A stretch of 64,000 bases of DNA from Prinsepia uniflora (taxonomy: Eukaryota; Streptophyta; Magnoliopsida; Rosales; Rosaceae): assembly GCA_032719365.1 (NCBI GenBank), contig CM064867.1, forward strand, positions 70,492,136 to 70,556,135, read 5' to 3'. A model generated the notes under the pieces. The model was not told the DNA's origin. It saw only the letters and a list, made by a program, of their open reading frames with translations, and did no database searches. Below, one piece after another: positions 42,601 through 53,789 of the stretch; positions within the stretch are counted from its first letter, which is position 1, and every line of letters begins with the position of its first letter. The translations under genes and the position numbers were made by a program.

Positions 42601-42770
42601 GGTCAAAGTCCGTTTGACCGCCCGATCAAAAAGTCATCATTTTTCCCACGATCAGGGGCAAAACGGTCATTTTGCACATTTGTCCGATTTCTCCCTACTA
42701 ACCACCGTTCAACCTCACTAATCAAGATTAGTTACTAAACTGATCCCGGAATTCGGGACGGGTCGTTACA
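39622..42770 (-). mobile_element. Solo LTR H (reverse) nested in G
   Basis: A reverse LTR of 3149 bp, TGACAGGACCCATCCC...CGGGACGGGTCGTTACA, with the TSD ctggg (39617-39621 and 42771-42775). Boxes are at 39830-39840 and 40956-40966, stem-loop units at about 39930-40740, the GC hairpin at 41296-41314 and a palindrome with 12-bp arms at 42238-42263. Its U3 end and the start of G form inverted arms of about 0.55 kb. Confidence 0.92.
40505..40740 (-). repeat. Stem-loop array of subfamily 2, LTR H
   Basis: Consecutive units at a period of about 25-30 nt: GGGTCCCTGACCC, GGGCCTCATGCCC, GGGCCCGCAGCCC, GGACTCCAAGTCC and GGGCCTCAAGCCC. Each has a 4-bp stem and a 5-nt loop. The stem sequence varies (GGGT/ACCC, GGGC/GCCC, GGAC/GTCC) while pairing is kept. 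Confidence 0.85.
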
Positions 42771-44995
42771 CTGGGCGTGCAAATTGTTTATGAAACCCAA
42801 TTGCTCGTGATGGGTGCTAATGGACTGAATAGGGAATTGTTTAATACAGTGTTGGGACTTGTTTATTACAGTGGGGTGTTTGGGCAGTGCATAGGTACAC
42901 GATGCCATGAGGGTGTTCTGATTTTAGAGAACAAGTTACCTTGTGCGTCGAATTGATTTAACTGAATGTGGGAACAGAGACTGAGGACAGTGCACGGTGG
43001 TGTTGGTAGAGGTGAAGTGCGGGGAAACAATCGCACAGTGATCTGTGCTGATACATTTGAAGTTGGGAAAAACAGAGTCTGGGGAGCCATTCCTATTTCG
43101 ACCTCCCCAATAACGGGTTGGGAGAAAATGAGCACTAAGGAGGAATGAGAGAAACAAAGAGATGTTTTGGTGAGGAAAACGGGGGGATTGAGTGAAGATG
43201 ATACAACGGGAACCCGAAACTCGTTTTGGGAACATTCGAATTCGAATTTGAATTGCAGGCCAGCCCAAACCGGATTGAGGCTCGAAGGAGTCTTCTGGAA
43301 CCTTATGTAGTCGATCCAAATCGATAATTGTGAGCTTCGGAGCTCCTGAGGCCATGAACGGACGTCGCGGGTGGCCGGAAAATTGAGCTTTGTGTTCGTG
43401 CATTTGGAGGTAAGTATTTGTGAAATTGGATCTCACATCATCCTTACCTTGAGTCTACAATGCTGTACGACTAATTAATTGAAGAATTCCTTGGTTGTTA
43501 ATCAAACTCAGAAGAGGAACTCGATTTTGGAACTTGGGTTGAGTCGAGATAGTTTGAGGTTGCGACGACTGCTTTGGATGTTACAGATCCCTAATTGGAC
43601 GGGTTGCGAAGCTAATGGTGTGTTCAAATCGTTCAAATACTTCTGAATTGATGGGCTGCTAATCGGGTCCTCACGCGGGTGGAACGGCCCGTATGTCAGA
43701 GAGTCGGGTGAAGATGGTGACCGTTGGGGTTACTGTAGCTGGCGCGTGGGTGTCACGCGCAGCCACACACGGCGGCGCGTGACGGCGCGTGGGATGGTTT
43801 TTCAAGGTGAGTTCAAAACGACTTTTGTCCTGTACAATGTAACGAACATTTTAACGTTGGTTTCGAATTTATCGGACACCATTTCGATGTTGTTTCGAGG
43901 GTCCGAAGGTTTAGGTTAAGTTTTTAAATACCGATTAATTCCCGGGAAATTATGGGAAACTAGTATGTTATTATTTGGGACCTGAGTGACCCTAGAATGT
44001 GTTTTCGGACCGGATTCGTGTTTCTGGAAAATGCCGGAAATTACGGAAACGCGTGAGGCGCGAAACCGAGCAATACAGACGGTGTGTGAGTGGACGTTGC
44101 TTTCGAAGTTTAATGCATGCATAAATATTTCCATGATTTTTATGATTATGATTATAAGTTGTGATTGACTTCGATTCCCGTATTTATACATATTTTGCTA
44201 CATACGAAATTACACATATTTCGAGACTATGGTCACTCTTATGCTTGATGATGGTTTAACGAAAGAATTTGCATAATTTGTGGTTATAATGTTTTATGAA
44301 TGTTGGTTATGATTTTGAGTGTGACTCACGGTGTTGACACGGTTTTCGAGTTTTCTGCGGATTTGCACGTGTTACGGGATTTTGAGATTTCTGCGGTTTT
44401 CGAGATTTTGCGTATTGTGATTTGACCCAACATAAATTGTACGTGTCGTGTTTTAATAATGTTTTGAATATGAATGGGAGTATGATTTACGATGTTGACA
44501 CGTATTTCGAGAATGTCACGATTTTGCACGTTTTACGAGATTTCGAGTATGTCATGATTTGATCGTGATTTTGGTGATTTGATTGTGGTTTTGATGCTTT
44601 GACCTTGGGATTTGAAAGATGATGTGATTTCAAGGACTTAAAATGGATTTTGAAAAAGGCGATTTCGGGCTTGATGCTCGGGGCATAAAAGTAATTTTGA
44701 TGAACGAGATTTCGATTTTCGGAAGTTGAAAAACGGATTCTTGGTTTGGGTTTGGGATGATGCTTCCGGATGCCGGCTTACGGAATCATTATTGCGAATT
44801 CGAATTCGGGAATGGAAAAAGATTTAATAAAGTGATTTGGTATGATTATACATGCCCCGTGGGTAATGTTGATTTGTTTATGTTTTGTGAAGTACGATTT
44901 GGGGATTTGAATGTGGAAATTCGGACCATGAGTCCCGTTGTGAAAAATGTGATTTCGGGATGGATCCCGCGTTGTTGTGATTGTCAAATGTTTTG

Positions 44996-45245
44996 GGGTT
45001 TAAAGACCCATTGAAAACTGTTTGGGTTTAAAGACCCGAGTGCTATTGCTGGAGCACGTTTTGAGTTTAAAGACTCGGTTAATTGATGACGGGGAGGGCC
45101 CTTAATGAGTTTAAAGACTCGTGAATTTAAAGACTCGGTTACTGTGATACCCCCGAGGCCTATTGATTATGTTCTGAGTTTAAAGACTCGTTGATATCCC
45201 GGGAAGGCCTGTTTATGCGCATGGTTTTGAGTTTAAAGACACGGG
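44996..45245 (+). repeat. Stem-loop array, LTR G
   Basis: Two GGGTTTAAAGACCC units come first, then a series of GAGTTTAAAGACTC units. One unit is damaged (AGACAC at about 45237). Same order and spacers as in K. Confidence 0.85.
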
Positions 45246-46512
45246 CGCACTTGATATCCAGCAAAATGTTTGACTTGTGATTTATTGATGATTTCTGATG
45301 TTTCGGTTGAGTTGGGCAGTGGCCCGGTATATGATTGATGGTTTTGGATCATGTTGTGCATTTGGTTTTGATTCGTGGTTTTGGGCTGAGGCCAGGTGTT
45401 TATGATTGCGGGCTAAGACCCGATGGTTGAGACAGGAAAAATGATTTTGAGTTTCATACGAGTTTTCCCAATTATGTTGAAATTTGATACACAGTTTTTC
45501 TTATGTGGAAAATGTTAACCGATTGCGAAATGATTTTTTGTATGCATGCATTGGTTTTACGCGGAGGGTAAAAACGTCTTTTTGTAACTGTGTTTTTTAC
45601 AAACTGATTTATTTTTGTCCACTCACACCTTTTGGTTTTTACTAACCCTCCAGGTTGTGGCGCGTTGATCGAGGCTGATCGTGAGGCGGAGGCATGAGTA
45701 AGCACATGTGGCTATCCCTGGTCTGGCACGTAGTGAGGGTAATTTGGGGATTTCAGTCGTCTTGCCAAGCGGGAGCAGGACCGGGCACGGTTAATAATGC
45801 CTTTTCCGGGGGCGGTCCTGTCAATACATTTTAGTGTTTCATACTTCAATTCATTGTTAAGTGTTTTATCCGCTGTCGGTGCACTTTGAGTAGAATTAAA
45901 GAGACTTAATGTTGATCGCTGTCGGCGCACTCAGTCAAAAACAAAAGTAAAATCATGTTGTAAGTGTTATCCGCTATCGGTGCATTTATAATATTGAAAA
46001 ATGTATAAAGGTAATTGAGACGATTAAGGTAAAATTTTGTGATTGTTTTAATATTTGCAATTATTAGAGTGTTGGTAAGATTTGTGTTTTAAGAAGGTCA
46101 CTTGAACATGAATTGGAGTAGAAGTATAATTAGTTTATTTATGCTTTTACTTATTTGCATGATTACAAACCTTTTCAAAACCCCCTTTTTATTCTTTATT
46201 CTTTTATTCTTTTATTCTTTTATTCTTTCATACTTTTAGTTTATTATTCTTTGATTCTTTCATTTCTTTATTCTTTTATTCCTTTACTCTTTAATTTATT
46301 AATTCTTTGATTAATTAATTCTTTGATTATTTAATTCTTTAATTCATTATTCTTTAATTCATCCCCCACTAACACATTATTAATGTCCCTAATTTCCCCG
46401 GTTAAGAACGATCCCTATTTACCAATACTACATCTACACAAAAAAGGTTTAAATTGCATAACACTCGAATTACATGTTTAATTTAATGCGTAGTTTGAGC
46501 GTAACCAATTTT

Positions 46513-46530
46513 TGGCGCCGTTGCCGGGGA
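46513..46530 (+). other. Primer binding site, tRNA-Asp, Athila B
   Basis: TGGCGCCGTTGCCGGGGA matches the complement of plant tRNA-Asp 3' ends across all 18 bases. Confidence 0.93.
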
Positions 46531-47681
46531 AATTAAAATCATTCTTAATGTGTATATAAATTGTTTATATATAAAATGTTCATAATTGGGAATAATGCTT
46601 ACATATTGTACATGTGTTTAACTTTTATTTTTACACTATTCCATTATTCTTGTTTAACTAACCTTATTCCATTACATTTTATATCACTACTCTTGATTCC
46701 ATTACCTTTATATTCACACTTTTTCTTTATTCCCTTAACTTTAAATATATTCCATTAACTTTCTTTTAATTTTATTCCATTAACTTTCTTTTAATTTTAT
46801 TCCATAAACTTTATGTTCCATTAACTTTATGTGTACACTTATTTTATTCTTATGTAATGAATTGTTTGTTTATATCTTGCTAAAACTTTAAATTTTAAAT
46901 GAAAAGAAAAAAAATTCGGAATAATAAAAAAAAATTAAAAAATAATAATAATAAAAAAAAATTTAAAAAAAAGAGAGTAAGAAACTTTATTTATCTTTGA
47001 ATTTCCTAAAGTGTAAATATTGTTTCTTATTAAATGTTTTAGAGTTGCATGAATCTCAGAGCCCTTTTTCTTCAAAATCTTACTTTCGGGAACAGGTAGT
47101 GCCCCTCTTATTTATTTTCTCCTTAACCCTTCATGATGTGTGGATTTCATCACCACACACCATAGACTCGAATCTATGGACATGAGGTTGGGGCGGAGTT
47201 TGTAAACACTTGGGTTTGGTAATTCACTAAATCGTCATTTGGATTGATCATGGTATCTAGGAGAGTTATGACTGGTGACAAGTTTTGGATTAAGAAAGAG
47301 ACCACAAATGGAGTATATGCCAAGCTAACCTCGGGGTGTTCTCAAAATTATTCTTACTTCTCGCGTTACATCTATCTCAACTGGCCATGATTAATGTTGA
47401 AGGGTGGTTATCAGTACGTACAGGTCGTACGCCCGGGCAAGTACTATGAGAAGCGGAAGGGGAAAGTTATTCATGACACTCTAAAACTCTACTTATTGCA
47501 TTATTAGTTTGCATTTGGAACTTGTGCATTTTCTTTCCATTAACGTAACTTTTTGTTAATTCTGGTTTCCATTTATGTGATACTTTATGCAAATCTCTAC
47601 TCTCTTACTCTTATTATCTCTTCTTGTGTATACTTGCCTTCTAACTTAGAGTTTTGTTTTAATAGAGGTACGAACTTATGA
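46531..47681 (+). other. Athila B untranslated leader
   Basis: AT-rich and collinear with A's leader, though shorter. It includes an A-rich run at about 46905-46975 and the conserved TCATCACCACACACC stretch near 47147. No protein-coding frame is convincing. Confidence 0.6.
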
Positions 47682-48786
47682 ATGCATGCTCATCAATCTA
47701 AGCTTGATCGGTTGAGAAGACAACTTGACATTTCACCAAGCAACGCAACATTCAGAGACGCACTTAAGCAAACCGGCTCATCCGGACCTCCATCCCCAAT
47801 AATCGGTGAGTCGATAAGTGAGAAGAGTAATTCAGAAGAAGAACAGACTTTCGGAACACCAATATCAAGGAGGGCCAAGGACCCAAGGTTATAGTTGGAG
47901 AGATCCGAAAAATGTCCTAAACCCTCAGCACATGTCGACTGGCCCAAACCGTGTCCGAGACCATTTCCCAAGGCCCCCGGTCCCATTTTCTAAATTTTTT
48001 CATAATCATGCAAATAATCATACTTCTTCATCTTCTAATCCTGATTATGATAAAATGATGGCTGCTCTTTCCCAAGAGGAGCAAACACTAATGGCGTCAA
48101 CTCAGGCTCTTGTCACAGGTCAGCAAAATCAACAAAAAGACATCGCTGATCTCAAGGACCAAATGGGCAAGGTCGTAGACTTCATGGGTAACATCCAAGC
48201 TAGCGGGGTGCTTCCACCTCAACCTACACCCAACCCGAATGCAAGACCTGAAGCCAATGCAATTATCACTCGAGGTGGTAAAGTGCTCGGAGAAATAGAG
48301 CCAGATCCAGCCGTTTCTGAGGCTGAAAAGCACAAGGTGGCAACTAAGACCACCACGGCACAACCACCAGTTCAACCTACCCACACACAAGGTAATAAAC
48401 CAATCCCTTCAAGTTCGGTTGTTACTAATTCCCCGTTTGTGCATGCACCATTTCCAAGTAGGCTTGCCAAATCTAAGAAGGATGAATCCGATGAGGAAAT
48501 CTTGGAGATCTTCAAAAGAGTGCAAATCAACATGCCCTTGATCGAGTGCATCAAACAAGTTCCGAAATACGCAAAATTTCTGAAAGAGTTATGCACTCCA
48601 AGGCGCCAGACAAGGGAGAAGGAGGTTGTGATGGTGAGTGAAACAGTTTCTGCTGTAATCCAACGTCGGCTACCCCCAAAGTTGAAGGACCCAGGGAGTT
48701 TTTCTGTTCCTTGCGTGATTGGTAACAAGTCATTTGATAAAGTCATGCTAGACTTAGGTGCATCCATTAATGTTATACCATATTGA
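47682..48786 (+). pseudogene. gag: Athila B gag (deleted) and start of protease
   Basis: The N-terminal gag start matches A. About 0.87 kb then present in A (about 18946-19817) is missing: the text jumps from AACACCAATA to TCAAGGAGGG near 47864. The capsid-like domain and zinc knuckle are lost and the frame is shifted. From 47818 an open frame covers the gag tail, the linker and DLGAS of protease (48751-48765). It ends at TGA 48784, where A has serine. B could not have made its own capsid. Confidence 0.85.
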
Positions 48787-49580
48787 CTATATGTTACCCT
48801 AGGTCTAGGTAAATTACAGCATGACGATGTTATCATTCAGTTAGCTGATCGCTCTAATGTGTATCCTAAGGGATACGTCGAAGATGTTCTTGTGCAGGTT
48901 AACCAGCTCATCTTCCCTGCGGATTTTTATGTCCTAGACATGGAGGATTCCCCTACGAATCAAGCTCCACTAATGTTTTTTGGAAGACCATTCATGAGAA
49001 CTGCCAAGACGAAGATTGATGTGTTCAATGGAACATTAACTATGGAAGTCGATGAGGTGGAAATTGGCTTCAACATTTTTGATGCCATGAGGTACCCTAG
49101 TTCCACAACTCATACTACTTTTTATATTGACGTGTGCACTTCTCTCGCAGAGAAACATCTTGATTCAATTCGAGAAGACACACTCAACATGATAATCCAG
49201 GAAGTAGTTGGCCTAAATGAGGCATGAATCAGGGGACGCCTTGGTTGAAGATACGGATTACGAACTAGAGCCTCGAATTTGGGATGAAGTCATGACCCTA
49301 AATGAGGCCCCCAGAATAGTACATCATCAGGTACCCTTGTCACTTCCAATTAGTACTAATGCTACTCCTCCTTCAGTGATTCAGGCCCCCGTTCTCGAGC
49401 TCAAAGTTTTGCCTGACCACCTGAAGTATGCCTATCTTGGCCCGGACGACACTCTGCCGGTCATAGTGTCTTCTGCACTAACCGAGTCACATGAAGATAG
49501 ATTGGTACAGGTCTTGAAGAAGTACAAGAGCCATTAGATGGACTCTGTCAGATATCAAGGGAATCAGCCCTACAGCCTGT
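48787..49580 (+). pseudogene. Athila B protease tail and linker to RT
   Basis: After the TGA at 48784 the same frame stays open to 49227 and includes FPADFYVLDMEDSP and FFGRPFMRTAK, typical of the protease C-terminal side. A shift near 49220 and a 1-nt loss near 49512 (relative to A) move the frame twice before RT. Protein-level similarity to A stays high throughout. Confidence 0.8.
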
Positions 49581-52166
49581 GTGCATCGAATCTTGCTAGA
49601 AGATGATGCAAAACCCTCTCGCGAAGCCCAACGTCGCCTCCATCCTCCGATGACGGAAGTCGTAAAACAAGAGGTCATCAAACTCTTGGACTGTGGTGTC
49701 ATCTACCCAATTTCAGAGAGCAAATGGGTCTCACTAGTCCAAGTAGTCCCAAAGAAAAGTGGAGACACAGTTGTTGCGAACAGTGAAGGAGAACTAGTGC
49801 CCCAGCGAACAGTGACCGGATACAGAGTCTGCATAGACTATCGACGCCTAAACAAAGCAACTAGGAAGGATCACTTTCCTTTACCCTTCATTGATCAAAT
49901 GCTTGAAAGGTTAGCAGGTCACTCCTATTACTGCTTTCTTGATGGTTATTCCGGGTACAATCAAATCTGTATCGTTCAAAATGACCAAGACAAAACGACT
50001 TTCACTTGTCCTTTTGGCACTTTTGCCTACCGAAGAATGCCCTTCGGTTTATGTAACGCCCCAGGTACTTTCCAAAGATGCATGCTTTCTATTTTCTCTA
50101 AATACGTCGAAAAAATAATTGAAGTATTTATGGACGATTTCAGTGTCTTTGGGGATAGTTTTGATGCATGCTTAGAATACTTAGCACTTATCTTACAAAG
50201 GTGTGTCGAAACTAATCTGGTACTTAACTGGGAGAAATGCCATTTCATGGTTAGACAAGGGATAGTCTTAGGCCATATTGTCTCTGAAAGTGGAATTGAA
50301 GTGGATAAATCTAAAGTTGATATTGTGCGCCACTTACCCTCTCCCACTTCGGTGAGAGGGATCCGTTCATTTCTTGGTCACGCAGGTTTCTACGGAAGAT
50401 TTATCCAAGACTTCTCCCACATTGCAAGGCCCTTGTGCCGATTGCTTCAGAAGGAGACACCCTTCGTCTTTGATGCAGACTGTCAGGAAGCTTTTGAGAA
50501 GCTTAAAAATCTCTTAACTACTGCCCTCATTCTTTGTGCCCCTAATTGGTCCTTACCCTTTGAACTAATGTGTGATGCCTCTAATTATGCAGTTGGAGCC
50601 GTACTCGGACAAAGGCGAAACAAGAAGCCCTACGCCATCTACTATGCATCCAGAACCTTGAATGATGCCCAGATGAACTACACCATTACCGAAAATGATT
50701 TGCTTGCTGTTGTGTTTGCTTTAGATAAATTTCGCTCTTATCTACTTCGAACTAAAGTCATTATTTACACTGATCATGCAGCACTGAAGTATCTCCTAGC
50801 CAAGAAGGAAGCAAAACCAAGACCAATCCGATGGATTCTTCTTCTTCAAGAGTTTGACATCCAGATTAAAGATAACAAAGGTGTAGAGAACGTGGTGGCA
50901 GACCATTTGAGTCGTATTGCACATGAACGAGATCCTGTGGCGATTCAAGAGATGTTTCCGGACGAACAACTCTTCAGAATCGAGGAAAGTACTCCTTGGT
51001 ATGCTGATATTGTCAATTATTTAGTCACCAAGCAGTTGCCCACCACCCTCTCCCGTGCACAAAAAGATAAACTTAAGAAGCATGCTAGGCACTATATTTG
51101 GGATGAACCTTATTTGTGGAAACACTGTTCAGATTTATTGATTAGGAAATGTGTCCCTGATATTGAACATAGGTCAGTCCTAGAGTTCTGCCATTGCCAT
51201 GCTTGTGGAGGCCACCTTGGATCTAGAAAAACTGCACTCAAAATCTTAGAATCTGGACTATATTGGCCCACACTTTTTAGAAATGCACATTTATTCTGCT
51301 TAGCCTGTGATAAATGTCAGAGATCAGGAAACTTAGGGCGAAGGGATGAATTGCCACAACATTATGTTCTTAATGTTGAAATATTTGATGTTTGGGGTAT
51401 CGATTTTATAGGTCCATTTCCTCAATCTAATGGCTATCTCTATATCTTACTTGTTGTTGATTATGTATCGAAATGGGTGGAAACTAAGGCCACCAGGACT
51501 AATGACTCCAAAACTGTTGCAGATTTCCTCAGAACTAACATTCTTTCCAGGTTTGGGATCCCGCGAGTCCTAATAAGTGATGGAGGAAGTCATTTTTGCA
51601 ACAAGACCATTGAAGCTTTAATGAAACGGTATGGTGTCACTCACAAAGTCTCTACACCTTACCATCCTCAAACGAGTGGAATGGCTGAAGTCAGTAATAG
51701 AGAGATCAAGAAGATATTAGAGCGAACTGTGGGTCCTAATCGTAAGGATTGGAGCCAGCGGTTGGATGATGCACTTTGGGCATACAGGACGGCATACAAA
51801 ATACCTATAGGAATGTCACCCTATAGGTTGGTGTACGGTAAAGCATGTCACCTTCCGGTGGAACTAGAGCATAAAGCATGGTGGGCCGTCAAGACTTTCA
51901 ACATCAAGCTAGATGACGCCGGTTTGCATCGAAAGCTCCAGCTGAGTGAGCTTGAGGAAATCAGAAATGATGTATTTGAAAACACTCTGATCTACAAGGA
52001 AAAGACTAAGGCATTTCATGACAAACAGATCAAGAGTAAAACATTTGACATTGGCCAGAAAGTTTTGTTGTTCAATTCCCGGCTTAGACTCTTTCCAGGT
52101 AAATTATTCTCCAGATGGGTAGGTCCTTTTGTTGTTACTAATGTGTTTGCCCATGGAGCCATATAG
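49581..52166 (+). CDS. pol: Athila B RT-RNase H-integrase frame (861 codons)
   Basis: A single open frame, annotated from the first ATG, although translation would normally come from an upstream Gag-Pol precursor. RT: VCIDYRRLNKATRKDHFPLP near residue 80 and polymerase motif FMDD at 183-186. RNase H: CDAS with Asp332, and TENDLLAV. The usual catalytic Glu, present in A as TEKELLAV, is Asp373 here. Integrase: zinc motif H538/H540, H545, C576 and C579, and the catalytic triad Asp608, Asp667 and Glu703 with 35 residues between the last two. A TAG at 52164 removes the last ~40 residues that A has, and LTR M interrupts just beyond. The products would copy and integrate the element, but broken gag and protease make it inactive in cis. 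Confidence 0.9.
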   Translation: MHRILLEDDAKPSREAQRRLHPPMTEVVKQEVIKLLDCGVIYPISESKWVSLVQVVPKKSGDTVVANSEGELVPQRTVTGYRVCIDYRRLNKATRKDHFPLPFIDQMLERLAGHSYYCFLDGYSGYNQICIVQNDQDKTTFTCPFGTFAYRRMPFGLCNAPGTFQRCMLSIFSKYVEKIIEVFMDDFSVFGDSFDACLEYLALILQRCVETNLVLNWEKCHFMVRQGIVLGHIVSESGIEVDKSKVDIVRHLPSPTSVRGIRSFLGHAGFYGRFIQDFSHIARPLCRLLQKETPFVFDADCQEAFEKLKNLLTTALILCAPNWSLPFELMCDASNYAVGAVLGQRRNKKPYAIYYASRTLNDAQMNYTITENDLLAVVFALDKFRSYLLRTKVIIYTDHAALKYLLAKKEAKPRPIRWILLLQEFDIQIKDNKGVENVVADHLSRIAHERDPVAIQEMFPDEQLFRIEESTPWYADIVNYLVTKQLPTTLSRAQKDKLKKHARHYIWDEPYLWKHCSDLLIRKCVPDIEHRSVLEFCHCHACGGHLGSRKTALKILESGLYWPTLFRNAHLFCLACDKCQRSGNLGRRDELPQHYVLNVEIFDVWGIDFIGPFPQSNGYLYILLVVDYVSKWVETKATRTNDSKTVADFLRTNILSRFGIPRVLISDGGSHFCNKTIEALMKRYGVTHKVSTPYHPQTSGMAEVSNREIKKILERTVGPNRKDWSQRLDDALWAYRTAYKIPIGMSPYRLVYGKACHLPVELEHKAWWAVKTFNIKLDDAGLHRKLQLSELEEIRNDVFENTLIYKEKTKAFHDKQIKSKTFDIGQKVLLFNSRLRLFPGKLFSRWVGPFVVTNVFAHGAI

Positions 52167-53789
52167 ATCAACAGCATTGAAACGGGAAAAGAATTCAAGG
52201 TCAATGGCCATCGATTGAAGCCTTACATCGAGGCAATTTGTAACGACCCGTCTCGGAAATCAAGGTTAAGATAGTGATTAAGGTGGGATTAGTGAGTTTA
52301 AGTAGTACTTAGTTGGGTACTTTTGGACCGCTAGGGTAGAATGACGATTTTGCCCCTGGTTTGGGCAAAAAGTTGACTTTTCGTTTGAACGGGTTTTGTT
52401 GTGTTGACCTAGGATACTTAGATAGATCTTGTCGTCCTGAATCCATCGACAGGCGACACGTATTCATCGGACTTACGATGTGGGAGTTACAGGTCTAGAA
52501 AGGTAGTGGAAAAGTTGTAATTTTGGTTTAAACAGAAGGGCATTTTGGTCTTTTGTGCTCTGGGATGTGTGCAACAGATAGGGACAGATGGAGGGCTGAG
52601 ATTGAAACAGATGTGAGGGAGAGGAGAGGATGGTGACGCGTGGCAAGGGCCTAGTGGCTTCTAGGCGTGTGCACGGTCCCAATTATTTGGGGTGCTCGTG
52701 TGTGTGTTCTTCGACCCAGACAGAAACAGCGGGAGCGAATTGAGAGAAATTGGACTGTGTTTTGTGTGAGTTGTGTGAATTGGTGAGGGAGTGAGTGATC
52801 AGAGATCAAGAGGGAGACAAAGAGGAGGTTTTGAGGTACGGTGGTAGTGTGTGAGGGAGTTGGGAGCCACGGGAAAACATGAAGGAAAACAGGGAGGACG
52901 TGAGTGTTTGTGGGTGGTGTTGCAGCTGTGATTGATCAAGCGAGGCCAGAGGAGGTGTCCAGAGGCTGGAGGTGGACGGGAGGAGCTACTGCCTCACGGC
53001 TGAGCTCACGACGGCGACAGGAGGCAGGTAATTTCTTGTTTCCCTTTCGATACTATGTTTTGCCGTCGATTTTCAAATTGAAAGTCGTGAGTTTAGGGGT
53101 TGAATCGAAGAGTCTAGGGAGGTCTAAGGGACTCAGTTGAGGCCTGGGTGTCTTCTGGTTGTGCTGCCGTGACGGGGAAGTGCACGGTAGAGGCTAGACG
53201 ACGGAAGGTGCCCTGTGTGCTCTGTTTTTCCGTTTTGCTTCAAACGTAGAGTCGTGAAGTCTGGGGTAGAGTCTACGGTCTTGGTGAGTTGGGTGAGGTT
53301 TAGGACAGTCCTAGGAAGAGTTTTGGGTAGCCACCGTGACGGGGGAAGACTTGGGTGGCCGGAGAAGGAAACAGGACAGGTGTTCGGGTTTCTGTTTGAG
53401 CTTGAGTCGACAGGTTAGAGCCTGAGACGAGGAGTTTGAGTGAGGGGGATGAGTTCCTTAGGATGGGACGAAGTAGTGGGTGAAGAGAGGAGTTGATTTG
53501 GTGCAGGCACGACGGAGAACCGTCCTCGCCGGTTTGAGGTGCAGAACTGTGTCGAACCGGGTCTACTCGAGGTAGACGGTGACACTGTAGCAGGCGCGTG
53601 AGGGCCACGCGCAACCACTTTGGTCGGCGCGTGGGGGCTCGTGCGGCGGTCTTTGGGGAAAGTGGTCAACATGGTTTTTGGTCTAGGTGTTGTGACGAGT
53701 CTAATGGAGTTGGTTTCGGGTTAATCGAACGTCGATTCAATGTAGTTCCGCAAGGGTGAAGGCTTAGGGTTCCGATTCGTTACGTTTAG

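Larger units (their letters stand above)
39072..45823 (+). mobile_element. Solo LTR G, split by H
   Basis: A forward LARD-family LTR in Athila B's 5' LTR, TGTAACGACCC...GGTCCTGTCA. The TSD is ataca (39067-39071 and 45824-45828). Its own length is about 3.6 kb (39072-39621 plus 42776-45823), the longest here, partly because of a local duplication (about 44290-44400 versus 44450-44550). It has GAG/GTAAGTATT near 43408, an ACTGTAGC motif at about 43733 and the GC hairpin at 43742-43760. Box 1 is at 44085-44095, the stem-loop array at 44996-45245 and box 2 at 45617-45627. ACTAACCCTCCAG/GTTGTGG lies near 45640, a good plant branch-point and acceptor layout. Confidence 0.92.
37930..46507 (+). repeat. 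Athila B 5' LTR, split by G
   Basis: It starts TGATAGGTCCTC and ends GTAACCA, 5 nt before the primer site. The LTR itself is 37930-39071 plus 45829-46507, about 1.82 kb. U3 has GCCCA and GCGCGC repeats, then TATAAATAG at 38704. Copies of the ATCCGCTGTCGGTGCATT motif occur near 38871, 45867, 45913 and 45968. A TTTATTC microsatellite lies at about 46196-46236. It is much closer to the LTR at 62956 than to A's LTR. Confidence 0.87.

Noticed and set aside
42936..43436. 166-codon minus-strand frame in LTR G
   Set aside because: It is antisense to the LTR with no counterpart of equal length in K or M. I read it as a chance frame.
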